A stretch of 60,190 bases of DNA from Streptococcus mitis (GCF_009496285.1 NZ_WIJK01000013.1:1-60190); one strand, 5' to 3'. Positions 17,633 through 29,690 are shown, counted from the stretch's first letter. The notes: generated by a model from the sequence alone, not told the origin. Made by a program: numbers and translations.

Positions 17633-18197
17633 TCTTCTTCCTCGCTTTCTTGATGAAGCTCCCTATAGGATCGACTCGGTCATCTAGATAACGATAAACG
17701 CGCTGATGGCCGTCACCCATAAAGTAAGTAGGTGCAAAGTGGTCATTTTTAAAACGGCCCTTGTCATCTAAGAGCTCTCGGTCAGCCAGTCGCTCGAGAA
17801 TTTTGGCAAAGATATGACAGATGCCATCTTCCTCGATAATCCGATCTACCTGACAGTCCAATACGACTGGACAAGCCTCCAAGATTGGAGCCTGAGTCTG
17901 CTCAGAAATCTCGTAGACAAGCCCCAGGTGTTTCAACTTTTCCCGATGGCTGATGAAGCCTGCCTGTTCCATCTGGATCATGAAGTTTTCATCAGGGATG
18001 TTTACGGTAAACTGTTGATAATGCTTAATCTGGTCAGCCGCATTTTCCTCAGCACCAACCCCGATGACTAGCCAATCACCCAGGCTATAAGAGGAACTGC
18101 AGGTCGTGATATTGTGCCCAAAGTTCTGGTCCTGATAGCCCAAAATGAAGATAGGAAAACCATAGTAGAGCTTACTGGTGTTAAAAGATTGTTTCAT
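17619..18197 (-). CDS. Flavin reductase-like FMN-binding protein
   Basis: 192 residues. The start has strong RBS AAAGGAGG. The fold suggested by sequence is the split-barrel flavin reductase domain: FGHNITTCSSSYSLGDWLVIGVG (FMN-phosphate region), then HYQQFTVNIPDENFMIQMEQAGFISHREK, as in DIM6/NTAB proteins. It probably binds FMN and reduces flavin or a small substrate. It is the first gene after the valine T-box, an unexpected place for such an enzyme. The C-terminus is very basic (KKARKKNDKN). Confidence 0.78.
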   Translation of the reverse strand: MKQSFNTSKLYYGFPIFILGYQDQNFGHNITTCSSSYSLGDWLVIGVGAEENAADQIKHYQQFTVNIPDENFMIQMEQAGFISHREKLKHLGLVYEISEQTQAPILEACPVVLDCQVDRIIEEDGICHIFAKILERLADRELLDDKGRFKNDHFAPTYFMGDGHQRVYRYLDDRVDPIGSFIKKARKKNDKN

Positions 18198-18223
18198 GGC
18201 AACCTCCTTTGGCTAGGGGTGTA

Positions 18224-18487
18224 AAAGAAAAATCGCCCCTGCCATCTACATGACAGGGACGAATGTATTTATCCGCGGTACCACCCAAATTCGGGCAAAG
18301 CCCGCAACTCTCGTCTTTTTGTTTCTCTTTGATTAGGTTTGCAACTCGCTACCTTGTCCTAAAAGGAAACAAAAAGATTTATATTTCAATTTTTAATTTC
18401 ATCCATTAGCAACCAGTTTTGACACATTGTGGACTTCTCAGCTCCGCCACTTTCTGTAAAATGTGGGATTCAAAACACCTCTAATGG
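18224..18487 (-). ncRNA. T-box riboswitch, valine specifier (GUU)
   Basis: On the minus strand the antiterminator T-box GGGTGGTACCGCGGATAAAT is at 18267-18286. A terminator (GTCCCTGTCA with TGGCAGGGGC, then a T-run) is at 18224-18262. Stem I is closed by CCATTAG (18481-18487) with CTAATGG (18403-18409), and by GTTTTGA (18470-18476) with TCAAAAC (18416-18422). The internal loop between these stems reads AGGT on one side and TGGTTG on the other, placing codon GTT (18411-18413) as specifier. GUU is valine, matching valS at the operon end. Confidence 0.9.
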
Positions 18488-18491
18488 CTAT

Positions 18492-18520
18492 ATTTTAACA
18501 AGTTTTTCACGGAAATGCAA
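18492..18520 (-). promoter_or_regulatory. Promoter of the T-box valS operon
   Basis: Minus-strand TTGCAT (18515-18520), 17-base spacer, TAAAAT (18492-18497), placing the RNA start next to T-box stem I. Confidence 0.75.
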
Positions 18521-18533
18521 GGGACAAGAAAGA

Positions 18534-18929
18534 TTACTTGAACTTGATGCCGTTTTCTTTTAATTTCTTGATTGTAGCTGGACCGATTCCTTTCAGGGCA
18601 AGGAGTTCTTTTTCAGTCCAGTTTTTGAAATCAGCAGCAGACTTGATGCCTTCATCGTAGAAAGTTTTAGCACGGTCAAGTGGAAGTCCGCCTAGGTTAG
18701 CTGCGAACTCTTCAACAGAAGTCGTAACCTTGTGGGCTTGCTCTTTAGTTACTTCTACAGCTTTTTCTACTTGCTTAGAGACAGCTTTTCCAGCCTCGCT
18801 TGCGGCATGTTCTGCGTGTTTAACGACTTTTTTTGTCTCTTCGACAACCTTGTTTACAGCATTTGAAAACACACCTGAACGACGAAGGCTGTTTCTTAAT
18901 TGTTTTTTACGTTGGAGTTTCTTTGACAT
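18534..18929 (-). CDS. Helix-hairpin-helix protein with Lys/Ala-rich coiled N-terminus
   Basis: 131 residues from the second of two adjacent ATGs (RBS GAAAGGA). Residues ~1-20 are very basic. Residues ~20-75 are a charged, Ala/Val/Lys-rich helix with heptad character (VNKVVEETKKVVKHAEHAA). The C-terminal ~50 residues end in LLALKGIGPATIKKLKENG, a helix-hairpin-helix with GIGPxT, a motif that contacts the DNA backbone. A DNA-associated role is plausible but the function is unknown. It is monocistronic. Confidence 0.75.
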   Translation of the reverse strand: MSKKLQRKKQLRNSLRRSGVFSNAVNKVVEETKKVVKHAEHAASEAGKAVSKQVEKAVEVTKEQAHKVTTSVEEFAANLGGLPLDRAKTFYDEGIKSAADFKNWTEKELLALKGIGPATIKKLKENGIKFK

Positions 18930-19103
18930 CATAAAATCCTTTCAATAAAAAATCCCTGTGGCTGAACAAGGATCGAATCTCTATGGTTTTATTGTATCAA
19001 CTTTCTTTAGGAATTGCAAGGCTTGGTATACTGGAAATATAGGAGATATATGGGAAATTTCACCGTAGAATGATAGACGATAATAGAAGAAAAATGAAAA
19101 ATA

Positions 19104-19112
19104 TGGTATAAT
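19104..19112 (+). promoter_or_regulatory. Extended -10 promoter of the uppS operon
   Basis: TGGTATAAT with TATAAT at 19107-19112. There is no recognisable -35 at 17 bases, as is common for extended -10 promoters in streptococci. Confidence 0.65.
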
Positions 19113-19144
19113 GAAACGATAGATTTTTGAATAGGAATACAATC

Positions 19145-19897
19145 ATGTTTGGATTTTTAAAAAAAGATAAAGCAACAGAAGCCCCCACAATGGTGCCCGA
19201 CCACATCGGTGTTATTATGGATGGGAATGGCCGTTGGGCTAAAAAACGGATGCAGCCACGTGTCTTTGGGCATAAGGCTGGGATGGATGCATTGAGAAAG
19301 GTAGCGATTGCTGCTAGTGATATGGGTGTCAAAGCCTTGACGGTCTATGCCTTCTCAACTGAAAATTGGACACGTCCAGACCAGGAAGTCAAGTTTATCA
19401 TGAATTTACCTGTTGAATTTTATGATAAGTTTGTTCCCGAATTGCATCAGAAGAACATGAAGATTCAAATGATTGGGGAGACTGATCGTTTGCCGAAGCA
19501 GACTTTTGATGCTCTTAAAAAGGCAGAAGAGCTGACTAAGTTAAATACAGGATTGATTCTCAATTTTGCCCTTAATTATGGTGGACGAGCTGAAATTACA
19601 CAAGCGGTCAAGTTGATTGCACAGGATGTTTTAGATGCTAAGATCAATCCTGGTGATATCACAGAGGAATTGATTGGGGAATACCTCTTTACGGGACATT
19701 TGCCAAAAGTCTTGCGTGATCCTGACTTGATTATTCGGACCAGCGGTGAACTTCGTTTGAGTAATTTCTTGCCTTGGCAGGCTGCTTATAGCGAGCTCTA
19801 TTTCACGGATGTCTTGTGGCCTGACTTTGATGAGGAAGCCTTGAAAGATGCTATCATCGAGTACAATCGTCGCAACCGTCGTTTTGGAGGAGTTTAG
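19145..19897 (+). CDS. uppS: Undecaprenyl diphosphate synthase (isoprenyl transferase)
   Basis: 250-residue cis-prenyltransferase that extends farnesyl-PP with eight isopentenyl units to C55-PP, the lipid carrier for wall synthesis. The conserved DHIGVIMDGNGRWAKKR segment holds catalytic Asp26. The C-terminal signature RTSGELRLSNFLPWQAAYSE is present. ATG 19145 follows AATAGGAAT; the upstream TTG reading is unlikely. It is the first gene of uppS-cdsA-rseP-proS, with eight bases to cdsA. Confidence 0.95.
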   Translation: MFGFLKKDKATEAPTMVPDHIGVIMDGNGRWAKKRMQPRVFGHKAGMDALRKVAIAASDMGVKALTVYAFSTENWTRPDQEVKFIMNLPVEFYDKFVPELHQKNMKIQMIGETDRLPKQTFDALKKAEELTKLNTGLILNFALNYGGRAEITQAVKLIAQDVLDAKINPGDITEELIGEYLFTGHLPKVLRDPDLIIRTSGELRLSNFLPWQAAYSELYFTDVLWPDFDEEALKDAIIEYNRRNRRFGGV

Positions 19898-19905
19898 GAG
19901 ATATT

Positions 19906-20709
19906 ATGATACAGGATTTACAAAAGAGAACCCTTTTTGCTATCTTGGCCTTGGCTATCTTTATCCCAATCTTGGCGATTGGTGGCTTATGGCTCCAGAT
20001 TGCCATGGGGGTTGTGGCTATGTTGGGAGTACATGAGTTACTGCGCATGAAGGGTTTAAATACCATGACGCCTGAAGGTCTCTTGACTTTACTAGCGACT
20101 TTTGCTCTGACCGTACCTTTGGAAAACTACTGGAAGTTTTTACCTGTAGATGGGAATGTTGTAGCTTATAGTGTCGTGATACTGATTTTACTAGGGGCAA
20201 CAGTCTTCAGCAAGAACTATACTATTGAGGATGCTGTTTTTCCGATTGCCATGAGTTTTTATGTTGGCTTTGGTTTTAATGCTTTGGTCGATGCTCGTAT
20301 TGCAGGTTTGGATAAGGCGCTTTTGGGACTGTGTATGGTCTGGGCAACCGATAGTGGTGCTTATCTGGTAGGGATGAAGTTTGGTAAGAGAAAGCTAGCT
20401 CCGAGAGTTTCCCCTAACAAGACCATAGAGGGTGCTATGGGGGGTATCGTGGCTGCTATGCTAGTGACTTTGATTTTTATGCTAGTTGATAGTACCGTTG
20501 CTTTACCTTATGGAATTTACAAAATGATGGTCTTTGCTATTTTCTTTAGTATAGCTGGTCAGTTGGGCGATTTGATTGAAAGTGCTATGAAACGTCACTT
20601 TGGTGTCAAAGACTCAGGCAAGTTTATCCCAGGTCATGGTGGGGTATTGGATCGTTTTGATTGCATGCTGGCTGTCTTCCCTATTATGCACCTCTTTGGC
20701 TTATTTTAA
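19906..20709 (+). CDS. cdsA: Phosphatidate cytidylyltransferase
   Basis: 267-residue integral membrane enzyme making CDP-diacylglycerol from phosphatidate and CTP, feeding phosphatidylglycerol and (through cls) cardiolipin. It has about eight hydrophobic helices. The CdsA signature is complete near the C-terminus: SAMKRHFGVKDSGKFIPGHG followed by GVLDRFD. The RBS AGGAG precedes the ATG at 19906. Confidence 0.95.
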   Translation: MIQDLQKRTLFAILALAIFIPILAIGGLWLQIAMGVVAMLGVHELLRMKGLNTMTPEGLLTLLATFALTVPLENYWKFLPVDGNVVAYSVVILILLGATVFSKNYTIEDAVFPIAMSFYVGFGFNALVDARIAGLDKALLGLCMVWATDSGAYLVGMKFGKRKLAPRVSPNKTIEGAMGGIVAAMLVTLIFMLVDSTVALPYGIYKMMVFAIFFSIAGQLGDLIESAMKRHFGVKDSGKFIPGHGGVLDRFDCMLAVFPIMHLFGLF

Positions 20710-20730
20710 GGAAAGGTAAATAGAAATTAA

Positions 20731-23858
<3,128 letters not shown>

Positions 23859-23874
23859 AATCTATAATCAGAAG

Positions 23875-23917
23875 AAAAACAAGACAAAAATGTAACTAGT
23901 TTTTGCCTTGTTTTTTC
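23875..23917 (+). terminator. Terminator after proS
   Basis: ACAAGACAAAAA pairs with TTTTTGCCTTGT (one mismatch) and is followed by TTTTTC. Confidence 0.7.
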
Positions 23918-23938
23918 TGTATAATGAGAGAAAGTAAG

Positions 23939-24088
23939 ACTCAATGAAAATCAAAGAGCAAACTAGGAAACTAGCCGCAGGTTGCTCAAAACACCGTTTT
24001 GAGGTTGTGGATAGAACTGACGAAGTCAGTAACACATATACGGCAAGGCGACGTTGACGCGGTTTGAATTTGATTTTCGAAGAGTATA
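23939..24088 (+). repeat. BOX element (boxA-boxB-boxC type MITE), about 150 bp
   Basis: It begins ACTCAATGAAAATCAAAGAG and ends TTTTCGAAGAGTATA, the usual pneumococcal/mitis BOX ends. It contains ATACGGCAAGGCGACGTTGA, nearly the sequence long used as the BOX-A typing primer. It lies in the leader of the GH1 gene, 30 bases before its start codon. A second, shorter BOX sits at 46699-46811 in the opposite direction. Confidence 0.88.
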
Positions 24089-24118
24089 AACATTAAAAGC
24101 GTAAAAAGAGGTAGTACT

Positions 24119-25498
24119 ATGCTAAAATTTCCAAAGGATTTTGTCTGGGGTTCCTCAACTTCTGGACCACAGACAGAAGGGCGAGTGCCTGGTGACGGCA
24201 AGGGAGATAATCTCTGGGATTATTGGTACCAAGTAGAGCCAAACCGTTACTACAATGGTATTGGACCAGACAAAACGTCGACCTTCTATGAAAACTGGGA
24301 AAAGGATATCGAACTCTTGTTAGAAACTGGCCACACAGCCTTTCGAACTTCTATCCAGTGGTCTCGTATTTTCCCACAGGGTCGTGGAGAAGTCAATCCT
24401 CAAGGTGTGGCTTTCTATCGTCATGTCTTTGAAGCTATTAAGGCTAAGGGAATTCGTCTTTTAGTCAATCTCTATCACTTTGACCTGCCTTTTGCCCTTC
24501 AAGAAGATGGGGATGGTTGGGAAAATAAGGCAACCATCAAGGCCTATGAAGACTATGCTCGTTTCTGTTTTGAAACTTATGGAGACTTGGTTGACCAGTG
24601 GATTACCTTCAATGAGCCTATCGTTCCTGTAGAGTTCGGCTATTTCTATGATGCCCATTACCCTCATAAGGTAGATGCCAAAGCAGCGGTTAAGGTTGCC
24701 TATCATACCCAGCTAGCTAGCACTCTTGCGGTCAAAGCCTGCCATGAGGTCTTGTCAGGTTCTAAGATTGGGATCGTCCTCAACTTGACACCAGCCTATC
24801 CACGTAGCCAGCATCCTGCCGATGTCAAGGCTGCTCGTATTGCCGACCTCTTTCAGGCACAATCTTTCCTAGATCCGTCTGTTTTAGGAGCTTATCCAGA
24901 AGAGCTGGTGGAAATTTTGGCTGAGCATGACTTGTTACCAGAATACACAGCCGAAGAGTTGGAACTCATTCGCGAGCATACGGTTGACTTCCTAGGAGTC
25001 AACTACTACCAACCTTTGCGTGTCATGGCGCCGCGTTTTGCTAAGCATCCTGACAGCCCACTCTTGCCAGAGCATTTCTATGAACCTTACGTCATGCCTG
25101 GTCGTAAGATCAATCCGCACCGTGGTTGGGAAATCTACGAGCAAGGGATTTATGACATTGCCCAAAACATCAAGGAAAACTACGGTAATATTGAGTGGAT
25201 GCTGACAGAGAATGGTATGGGCGTTGAAGGTGAAGACAAATTCCGTGAAAATGGAATGATTCAGGACGACTACCGTATCGACTTTGTCAAAGGTCACCTT
25301 CGTGAACTTCATCGTGCTATCGAAGACGGTGCCAACTGTAAAGGCTACTTGATCTGGACCTTTATCGATTGCTGGTCATGGCTCAACAGCTACAAAAATC
25401 GCTATGGTTTGGTTGAACTTGACCTTGAAACACAAGAACGTCGCCTGAAAAAATCAGGCCACTGGTTCAAAGAACTCAGTGACAATAATGGATTTTAA
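24119..25498 (+). CDS. Glycoside hydrolase family 1 (beta-glucosidase / 6-phospho-beta-glucosidase)
   Basis: 459 residues, TIM-barrel retaining glycosidase. The N-terminal signature is FPKDFVWGSSTSGPQTEG. The acid/base Glu is in TFNEP (about E166), and the nucleophile Glu is in LTENG (about E364). The C-terminal aglycone/phosphate loop reads WSWLNSYKNRYG: the Ser and Tyr expected for 6-phosphate binding are there, but a second Ser and the Lys are replaced or shifted, so phosphate specificity is uncertain. No PTS gene is adjacent. RBS AAAGAGGTAG; the leader holds a BOX repeat. Confidence 0.88.
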   Translation: MLKFPKDFVWGSSTSGPQTEGRVPGDGKGDNLWDYWYQVEPNRYYNGIGPDKTSTFYENWEKDIELLLETGHTAFRTSIQWSRIFPQGRGEVNPQGVAFYRHVFEAIKAKGIRLLVNLYHFDLPFALQEDGDGWENKATIKAYEDYARFCFETYGDLVDQWITFNEPIVPVEFGYFYDAHYPHKVDAKAAVKVAYHTQLASTLAVKACHEVLSGSKIGIVLNLTPAYPRSQHPADVKAARIADLFQAQSFLDPSVLGAYPEELVEILAEHDLLPEYTAEELELIREHTVDFLGVNYYQPLRVMAPRFAKHPDSPLLPEHFYEPYVMPGRKINPHRGWEIYEQGIYDIAQNIKENYGNIEWMLTENGMGVEGEDKFRENGMIQDDYRIDFVKGHLRELHRAIEDGANCKGYLIWTFIDCWSWLNSYKNRYGLVELDLETQERRLKKSGHWFKELSDNNGF

Positions 25499-25523
25499 GA
25501 GTAAAATAACCAATTAGATTAAG

Positions 25524-25574
25524 AAAAAACCATTGGAAATGAACTTCTCAATTTGAGAGCTTCCAATGGTTTTT
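25524..25574. terminator. Bidirectional terminator between GH1 and rhomboid genes
   Basis: AAAAACCATTGGAA pairs with TTCCAATGGTTTTT around an inner TTCTCAATTTGAGA hairpin, with A and T tracts on both sides, so it can serve both convergent genes. Confidence 0.85.
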
Positions 25575-25581
25575 CTTGTTC

Positions 25582-26256
25582 TTATAATAGTCCAATAAAG
25601 AGTAGTAGAGCTGATAAACCAATAAAGGCTAGCGTTGCTATACCACGTTGCCCCAAACTATAAATCTTTCTTTCGCCTCGAACTGGGAAGACGATAGCTA
25701 GTAATGCGCCACCGACAGCTCCACCTACGTGTCCAGTAAGGCTGATACCAGGTATTAAAACACTACCTACTAGGTTGATGACCAAGAGGGAGAGGTAAGA
25801 TTGACCGAGCTGTTGAAGATAGGGGTTGCGTGAGGCATAACGAAGAACGACAATAGAAGCGAACATGCCATAGAGGGCAGTTGAAGCACCCGCGGTAATA
25901 GCATTGGGACTAAAAACTAGGACAAAGAGATTCCCCATCATACCTGACAGAAGGTAGATAAAGAAAAACTGTTTAGAGCCAAAGATTTGTTCCATCTGAC
26001 GTCCCAAGAAGTAAAGGGATAGCATATTGACTAAAAAGTGCTCCAAGCCAATGTGAACAAAGGTTGCTGAGAATATGCGCCAGATTTGTTCAGGCATGGC
26101 CTTGATTGCTGGGGGATAAACAGCTCCGAATTTATACAAGGTGGCTGCGCTTGTGTAATTGAAACCACTGGTTAGAAACATGAGTATAAAAACTAGGCTT
26201 GTCACGAGGAGAAAGAAGCTCGTGACAGGATAACGACGATCAAAAATCTCTTTCAT
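25582..26256 (-). CDS. Rhomboid-family intramembrane serine protease
   Basis: 224 residues, six to seven helices. The catalytic Ser lies in GASTALYGM (GxSxxxYG-like) and the catalytic His in TGHVGGAVGG, so the Ser-His dyad is intact. The LVNMLSLYFLGRQMEQ segment is also typical of the family (HFLVNM). The start MKEIFDRRYPV at 26256 gives the family's usual length; the open frame further upstream overlaps 5-FCL and is rejected. It overlaps the 5-FCL gene by 17 bases and is likely co-transcribed with it. Confidence 0.9.
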   Translation of the reverse strand: MKEIFDRRYPVTSFFLLVTSLVFILMFLTSGFNYTSAATLYKFGAVYPPAIKAMPEQIWRIFSATFVHIGLEHFLVNMLSLYFLGRQMEQIFGSKQFFFIYLLSGMMGNLFVLVFSPNAITAGASTALYGMFASIVVLRYASRNPYLQQLGQSYLSLLVINLVGSVLIPGISLTGHVGGAVGGALLAIVFPVRGERKIYSLGQRGIATLAFIGLSALLLFIGLL

Positions 26257-26779
26257 AGATGAGTACCTCCTCAACTGGAATATCGTAGTGATCAGGTTGG
26301 AAATCCTGAATCTGGCATGGATAAAGCGTACTAATGGTATGGCCTGGGAAATGCTCCAAGTAGCGGTCGTAATAGCCTCCTCCGTAGCCAACCCGATAGC
26401 CAGAAGGATTGAAAGCCAAACCAGGAACATGAATCAAGTCAATCAGAGAGGGTTCAATGATTGAGAAGTTTCCTTTGGGTTCAAGAAGTCCAAACGAATT
26501 TCGTTCGAGTTTCTCTGGTTCATATAGAACAAAGTCCATTTTCCCATGTGGATAAGTTTTGGGAATGAGAATCGTCTTTCTATCTTTCTGAGCTTGTTCA
26601 ATGAGTCTAGCTGTCTGAAATTCATGGGGAAAAGACAGGTAAGTGGCGACAGTCTTTGCTTCCTTATAAAAAGGATGTTGAAAAAACTGATCTGTGAGCC
26701 AATCATTTATGCTCTGCTTTTCTTCTTTGGATAGAGACTTGAGTTCTTGCAAGACCTGCTTGCGTAAGCTTTTTTTCAT
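26240..26779 (-). CDS. 5-formyltetrahydrofolate cyclo-ligase
   Basis: 179-residue ATP-dependent enzyme converting 5-formyl-THF to 5,10-methenyl-THF in folate one-carbon metabolism. The ATP-binding basic N-terminus (MKKSLRKQVLQELKSLSKEE) and the signature VPGLAFNPSGYRVGYGGGYYDRYL region (here quoted in part) are present. It starts three bases after the dapL stop and overlaps the rhomboid gene, so it lies mid-operon. Confidence 0.92.
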   Translation of the reverse strand: MKKSLRKQVLQELKSLSKEEKQSINDWLTDQFFQHPFYKEAKTVATYLSFPHEFQTARLIEQAQKDRKTILIPKTYPHGKMDFVLYEPEKLERNSFGLLEPKGNFSIIEPSLIDLIHVPGLAFNPSGYRVGYGGGYYDRYLEHFPGHTISTLYPCQIQDFQPDHYDIPVEEVLIYERDF

Positions 26780-26782
26780 AGT

Positions 26783-27913
26783 TTACTCCGCAGCTTTCTT
26801 GGCTAAAAAGCTTGATACAGCCTCGACACCGATTGCCAGAGCTTCTTCTCTAGGACTCATCTTTGGATGGTGAAGAGCATAAGGACTATCAATACCTAGC
26901 CAGAACATGACACCAGGAACCTTGGAGAGAAGATAACCAAAGTCTTCTCCTGTCATGGCAGGGTCAATATCAATCAGTTCAATGCCCTCTTTTTCATCAA
27001 AGAAGGTCATCAATTCACAGGCTAGTTCAGGGTTGTTTTCGACTGGTAAATAACCTCCCTGCTTGAGTTCAACTTCCACATCCATATCAAAAGCAGCTGC
27101 GACACCTTCAGCGATAACTTTGACACGTTTTTGAACCAAGAGGCTCATGCTGTGTGTGAGAGCTCGAATGGTTCCATGCAAGAAAGCTGTATCAGCTATG
27201 ACATTATTGGTTGTACCAGCTTGAAAAACACCGAAAGTGACAACAGCTCCCTCGATAGGATCGACATTACGGCTGACGACTGACTGGACTTGGGTCACAA
27301 AATAGCTAGCTGCAACCAGAGCGTCGTTGGATTCATGTGGAAAGGCAGCGTGTCCGCCTTTACCCTTAAAGCGAATCTTAACTTCACATGTTCCAGCAAA
27401 GAGTGTATGGGTATTGGTCGCAATTTGTCCAACTTTTAAGTCGGGGCGAACATGAAGTCCATAGAATTGGTCAGGCAACCAGTCGCCAAAAGCATCATCT
27501 TCATACATGAGCATACCGCCTGCCTCATTTTCTTCCGCAGGTTGAAAGAGAAAGAGGAGATTGTTTTTAGGTTGCTTTTCTAGAGCACGTTCGAGACTTC
27601 CAAGTGCAATGGTCATATGAAAATCGTGTCCACAAGCATGCATGCGATCTGGGTGTTGAGAGGCAAAAGGAAGACCTGTTTGTTCAACGATTGGGAGTCC
27701 ATCAATATCTGTCCGCCAACCAATGGTACCTTCTGGCTGACTTCCCTGCAAGTAAACTAAAATACCCGTTCGCCAAGTACGAATCTGAACAAAATCCTTA
27801 CCAGCTGTTAATTTCTCAATAACATTGAGTAAATAAGCATGAGTCTTGAATTCTTCTAAACCAATCTCAGGAATTTGGTGAAGATCGCGTCGAGTTTGAA
27901 TCAAATCTAACAT
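26783..27913 (-). CDS. dapL: N-acetyldiaminopimelate deacetylase (M20 family)
   Basis: 376-residue M20 amidohydrolase. The start [20 protein letters not shown] and the metal-site motifs [20 protein letters not shown] and MTGEDFG are intact. Hippurate/IAA-amino-acid hydrolases look similar, but the gene just upstream is dapH, so removal of acetyl from N-acetyl-LL-diaminopimelate in lysine synthesis is the best call. RBS AAGGAAAT. Confidence 0.88.
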   Translation of the reverse strand: MLDLIQTRRDLHQIPEIGLEEFKTHAYLLNVIEKLTAGKDFVQIRTWRTGILVYLQGSQPEGTIGWRTDIDGLPIVEQTGLPFASQHPDRMHACGHDFHMTIALGSLERALEKQPKNNLLFLFQPAEENEAGGMLMYEDDAFGDWLPDQFYGLHVRPDLKVGQIATNTHTLFAGTCEVKIRFKGKGGHAAFPHESNDALVAASYFVTQVQSVVSRNVDPIEGAVVTFGVFQAGTTNNVIADTAFLHGTIRALTHSMSLLVQKRVKVIAEGVAAAFDMDVEVELKQGGYLPVENNPELACELMTFFDEKEGIELIDIDPAMTGEDFGYLLSKVPGVMFWLGIDSPYALHHPKMSPREEALAIGVEAVSSFLAKKAAE

Positions 27914-27936
27914 AGTTAATTTCCTTCTATTGATAC

Positions 27937-27966
27937 GAGAAAGAGGCTGGAAAAGTTTCCGCCTCT
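27937..27966 (-). terminator. Hairpin between dapH and dapL
   Basis: On the minus strand GAGGCGGAAA pairs with TTTCCAGCCTC, followed by TTTCTCG. The T-tract is short, so it may be an attenuating or partial terminator inside the operon. Confidence 0.5.
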
Positions 27967-27974
27967 GTTACTAA

Positions 27975-28673
27975 TTACAAGGTGCGAAGCGCATCTTCTA
28001 GCGCTGTTTTTTGTTGGGTTTGGCTATCGATTTCCTTGATAACACGAGCTGGGACACCAGCTACCACAACATTTTCTGGAACATCTTGAGTGACGATTGC
28101 TCCTGCTGCAACAACAGAACCGCTACCGATTTGAACACCTTCGATAACCACAGCGTTAGCACCGATGAGAACATTGTCACCGACACGAACAGGCTCAGCA
28201 CTAGCTGGCTCGATAACGCCTGCAAGAACAGCACCTGCACCAACGTGGCTATTTTTACCGACAATAGCGCGTCCGCCCAGAATAGCTCCCATATCAATCA
28301 TAGTGCCAGCACCGATTTCAGCACCGATATTGATAACAGCTCCCATCATGATAACAGCATTGTCACCAATCTCAACCTGGTCACGGATGATAGCGCCTGG
28401 CTCGATACGAGCATTGATATCACGTTTATCAAGGAGAGGTACAGCAGAGTTGCGAGCGTCTTGCTCAACAACATAGTCTTTATTTTCTATCAAACCATCG
28501 AGAAGCGGAGCAACATCTTTCCAGTCTCCAAATAGGACATTCCCTAGTTTGACAACAGAGCTAGGTACAGCAGTTGCAAGTTCTCCCTCAAAGGTCACTT
28601 TCACACTAGTCTTTTTCTCAGCATTTGCGATAAATTGGATAATTTCTTGTGCATTCATTTTTGTAGCAGTCAT
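27975..28673 (-). CDS. dapH: 2,3,4,5-tetrahydropyridine-2,6-dicarboxylate N-acetyltransferase
   Basis: 232 residues. The C-terminal two thirds is a left-handed beta-helix of hexapeptide repeats ([20 protein letters not shown] and onward), as in DapD/DapH acyltransferases. The N-terminal part ([20 protein letters not shown]) matches the acetyl-type DapH. It acetylates tetrahydrodipicolinate in the lysine route, the lysine also being the wall cross-link residue in streptococci. RBS GTGAGGAG; promoter TGG-TAGAAT at 28705-28713. Followed by dapL. Confidence 0.93.
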   Translation of the reverse strand: MTATKMNAQEIIQFIANAEKKTSVKVTFEGELATAVPSSVVKLGNVLFGDWKDVAPLLDGLIENKDYVVEQDARNSAVPLLDKRDINARIEPGAIIRDQVEIGDNAVIMMGAVINIGAEIGAGTMIDMGAILGGRAIVGKNSHVGAGAVLAGVIEPASAEPVRVGDNVLIGANAVVIEGVQIGSGSVVAAGAIVTQDVPENVVVAGVPARVIKEIDSQTQQKTALEDALRTL

Positions 28674-28710
28674 AGGTGTCTCCTCACTCTTTGTAATGCT
28701 TACTATTCTA

Positions 28711-28738
28711 CCAAAAAAGGCTTCAATTTTGAAGCCTT
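28711..28738 (-). terminator. Terminator after the EamA transporter gene
   Basis: On the minus strand AAGGCTTCAA pairs perfectly with TTGAAGCCTT, followed by TTTTTTGG. Confidence 0.85.
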
Positions 28739-28757
28739 AAGTGTTAAAAGAAGGTGT

Positions 28758-29669
28758 TTAATTCTTGGATTTTGATTCTTCGATGGACAAGAAAATCATA
28801 GGAACGATAATCAAAATCATGGCTAGTACCAAGAAACCATCCATAACCATGCCAAGGAAAAGAACGCTTAGAATAGCAGAGGATAGCGGTTCGCTTGCGC
28901 TGACGACTGACACCACCAAGGGAGAAACGAGAGAGACAGCCTTCATGGATAGGAAAAAGGCAAAGGCTGTTCCCAGAAAGGCAATGGTCAAACAAATACA
29001 GATACTGATGGCATCAACCTGGAAGCTAATCTTATAAACAGGGTAGAGAAAATTACTAAAAAGTCCAGCGATAATCATTCCCCAACCAACAGTTGGCACA
29101 AAACCGTATTTTTTAGCGAAACGTTGGGGTAAGATGACATTGAACATGACGCCTAAGGCACTGAGAAGACCTGTCAGTAAAGCAAGTGGTGTGATAGATA
29201 ATTTGGATAGATCTCCTTTGGTAGCCATCAAAAAGACTCCAATCATAGCAGTCAAAACATAGAAAATTGCTTTTTTAGAAGCTTTTTTCTTGTAGATGAT
29301 GCGATTATATAGAAGTATAAAGACAGGACTGATAAATTGGAGGATGGTGGCAGTGGTAGCGTTGGAATACTCGACACAGAGATAGAAGAAAAACTGAACA
29401 GAAAAAATCCCTAAGATGGCATAGGCCAGAAAAGGCAGGTAATTGTTTCGATTTTTCCAGATCTCGAAGAGTTGGGACTGGAGTTTAAGACTAGATAAGA
29501 CGATTACGAAACCACCTGCGACGAGTAGACGCATAGAAGTAATCCACCCTGAAGATACTTGATAATGTGAAAAAAAGTACTCTCCTAAGATTCCACAGAT
29601 CCCCCAGATCAAGCCAGATAGGAGAGAATAAATGGTTCCCTTAAAAATATTCTTTTGATATTTATTCAT
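28758..29669 (-). CDS. EamA/DMT-family transporter
   Basis: 303 residues with ten hydrophobic segments in two five-helix halves, the layout of drug/metabolite transporters. Half 1 holds LSGLIWGICGILGEYFFSH; half 2 holds LLTGLLSALGVMFNVILPQ. The substrate is unknown. ATG 29669 is chosen: it lies exactly at the predicted transcription start of an extended -10 promoter, and the longer reading from 29723 would begin inside the upstream terminator. The mRNA would be leaderless. Confidence 0.82.
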   Translation of the reverse strand: MNKYQKNIFKGTIYSLLSGLIWGICGILGEYFFSHYQVSSGWITSMRLLVAGGFVIVLSSLKLQSQLFEIWKNRNNYLPFLAYAILGIFSVQFFFYLCVEYSNATTATILQFISPVFILLYNRIIYKKKASKKAIFYVLTAMIGVFLMATKGDLSKLSITPLALLTGLLSALGVMFNVILPQRFAKKYGFVPTVGWGMIIAGLFSNFLYPVYKISFQVDAISICICLTIAFLGTAFAFFLSMKAVSLVSPLVVSVVSASEPLSSAILSVLFLGMVMDGFLVLAMILIIVPMIFLSIEESKSKN

Positions 29670-29675
29670 GTTGCT

Positions 29676-29684
29676 ATTGTACCA
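29676..29684 (-). promoter_or_regulatory. Extended -10 promoter placing the start at the EamA ATG
   Basis: Minus-strand TGGTACAAT with TACAAT at 29676-29681. Only six bases (AGCAAC) separate it from ATG 29669, so the first A of the start codon is the expected +1. Confidence 0.6.
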
Positions 29685-29690
29685 TGAAAT

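Noticed and set aside
25582..26430. Long reading of the rhomboid gene starting 58 codons earlier
   Set aside because: The extra part is the 5-FCL gene in a different frame; MKEIFDRRYP at 26256 is the family-like start.
28011..28535. 174-codon plus-strand frame antisense to dapH, rich in Ser/Asn/Thr
   Set aside because: It mirrors the hexapeptide repeats of dapH in another frame; no RBS.
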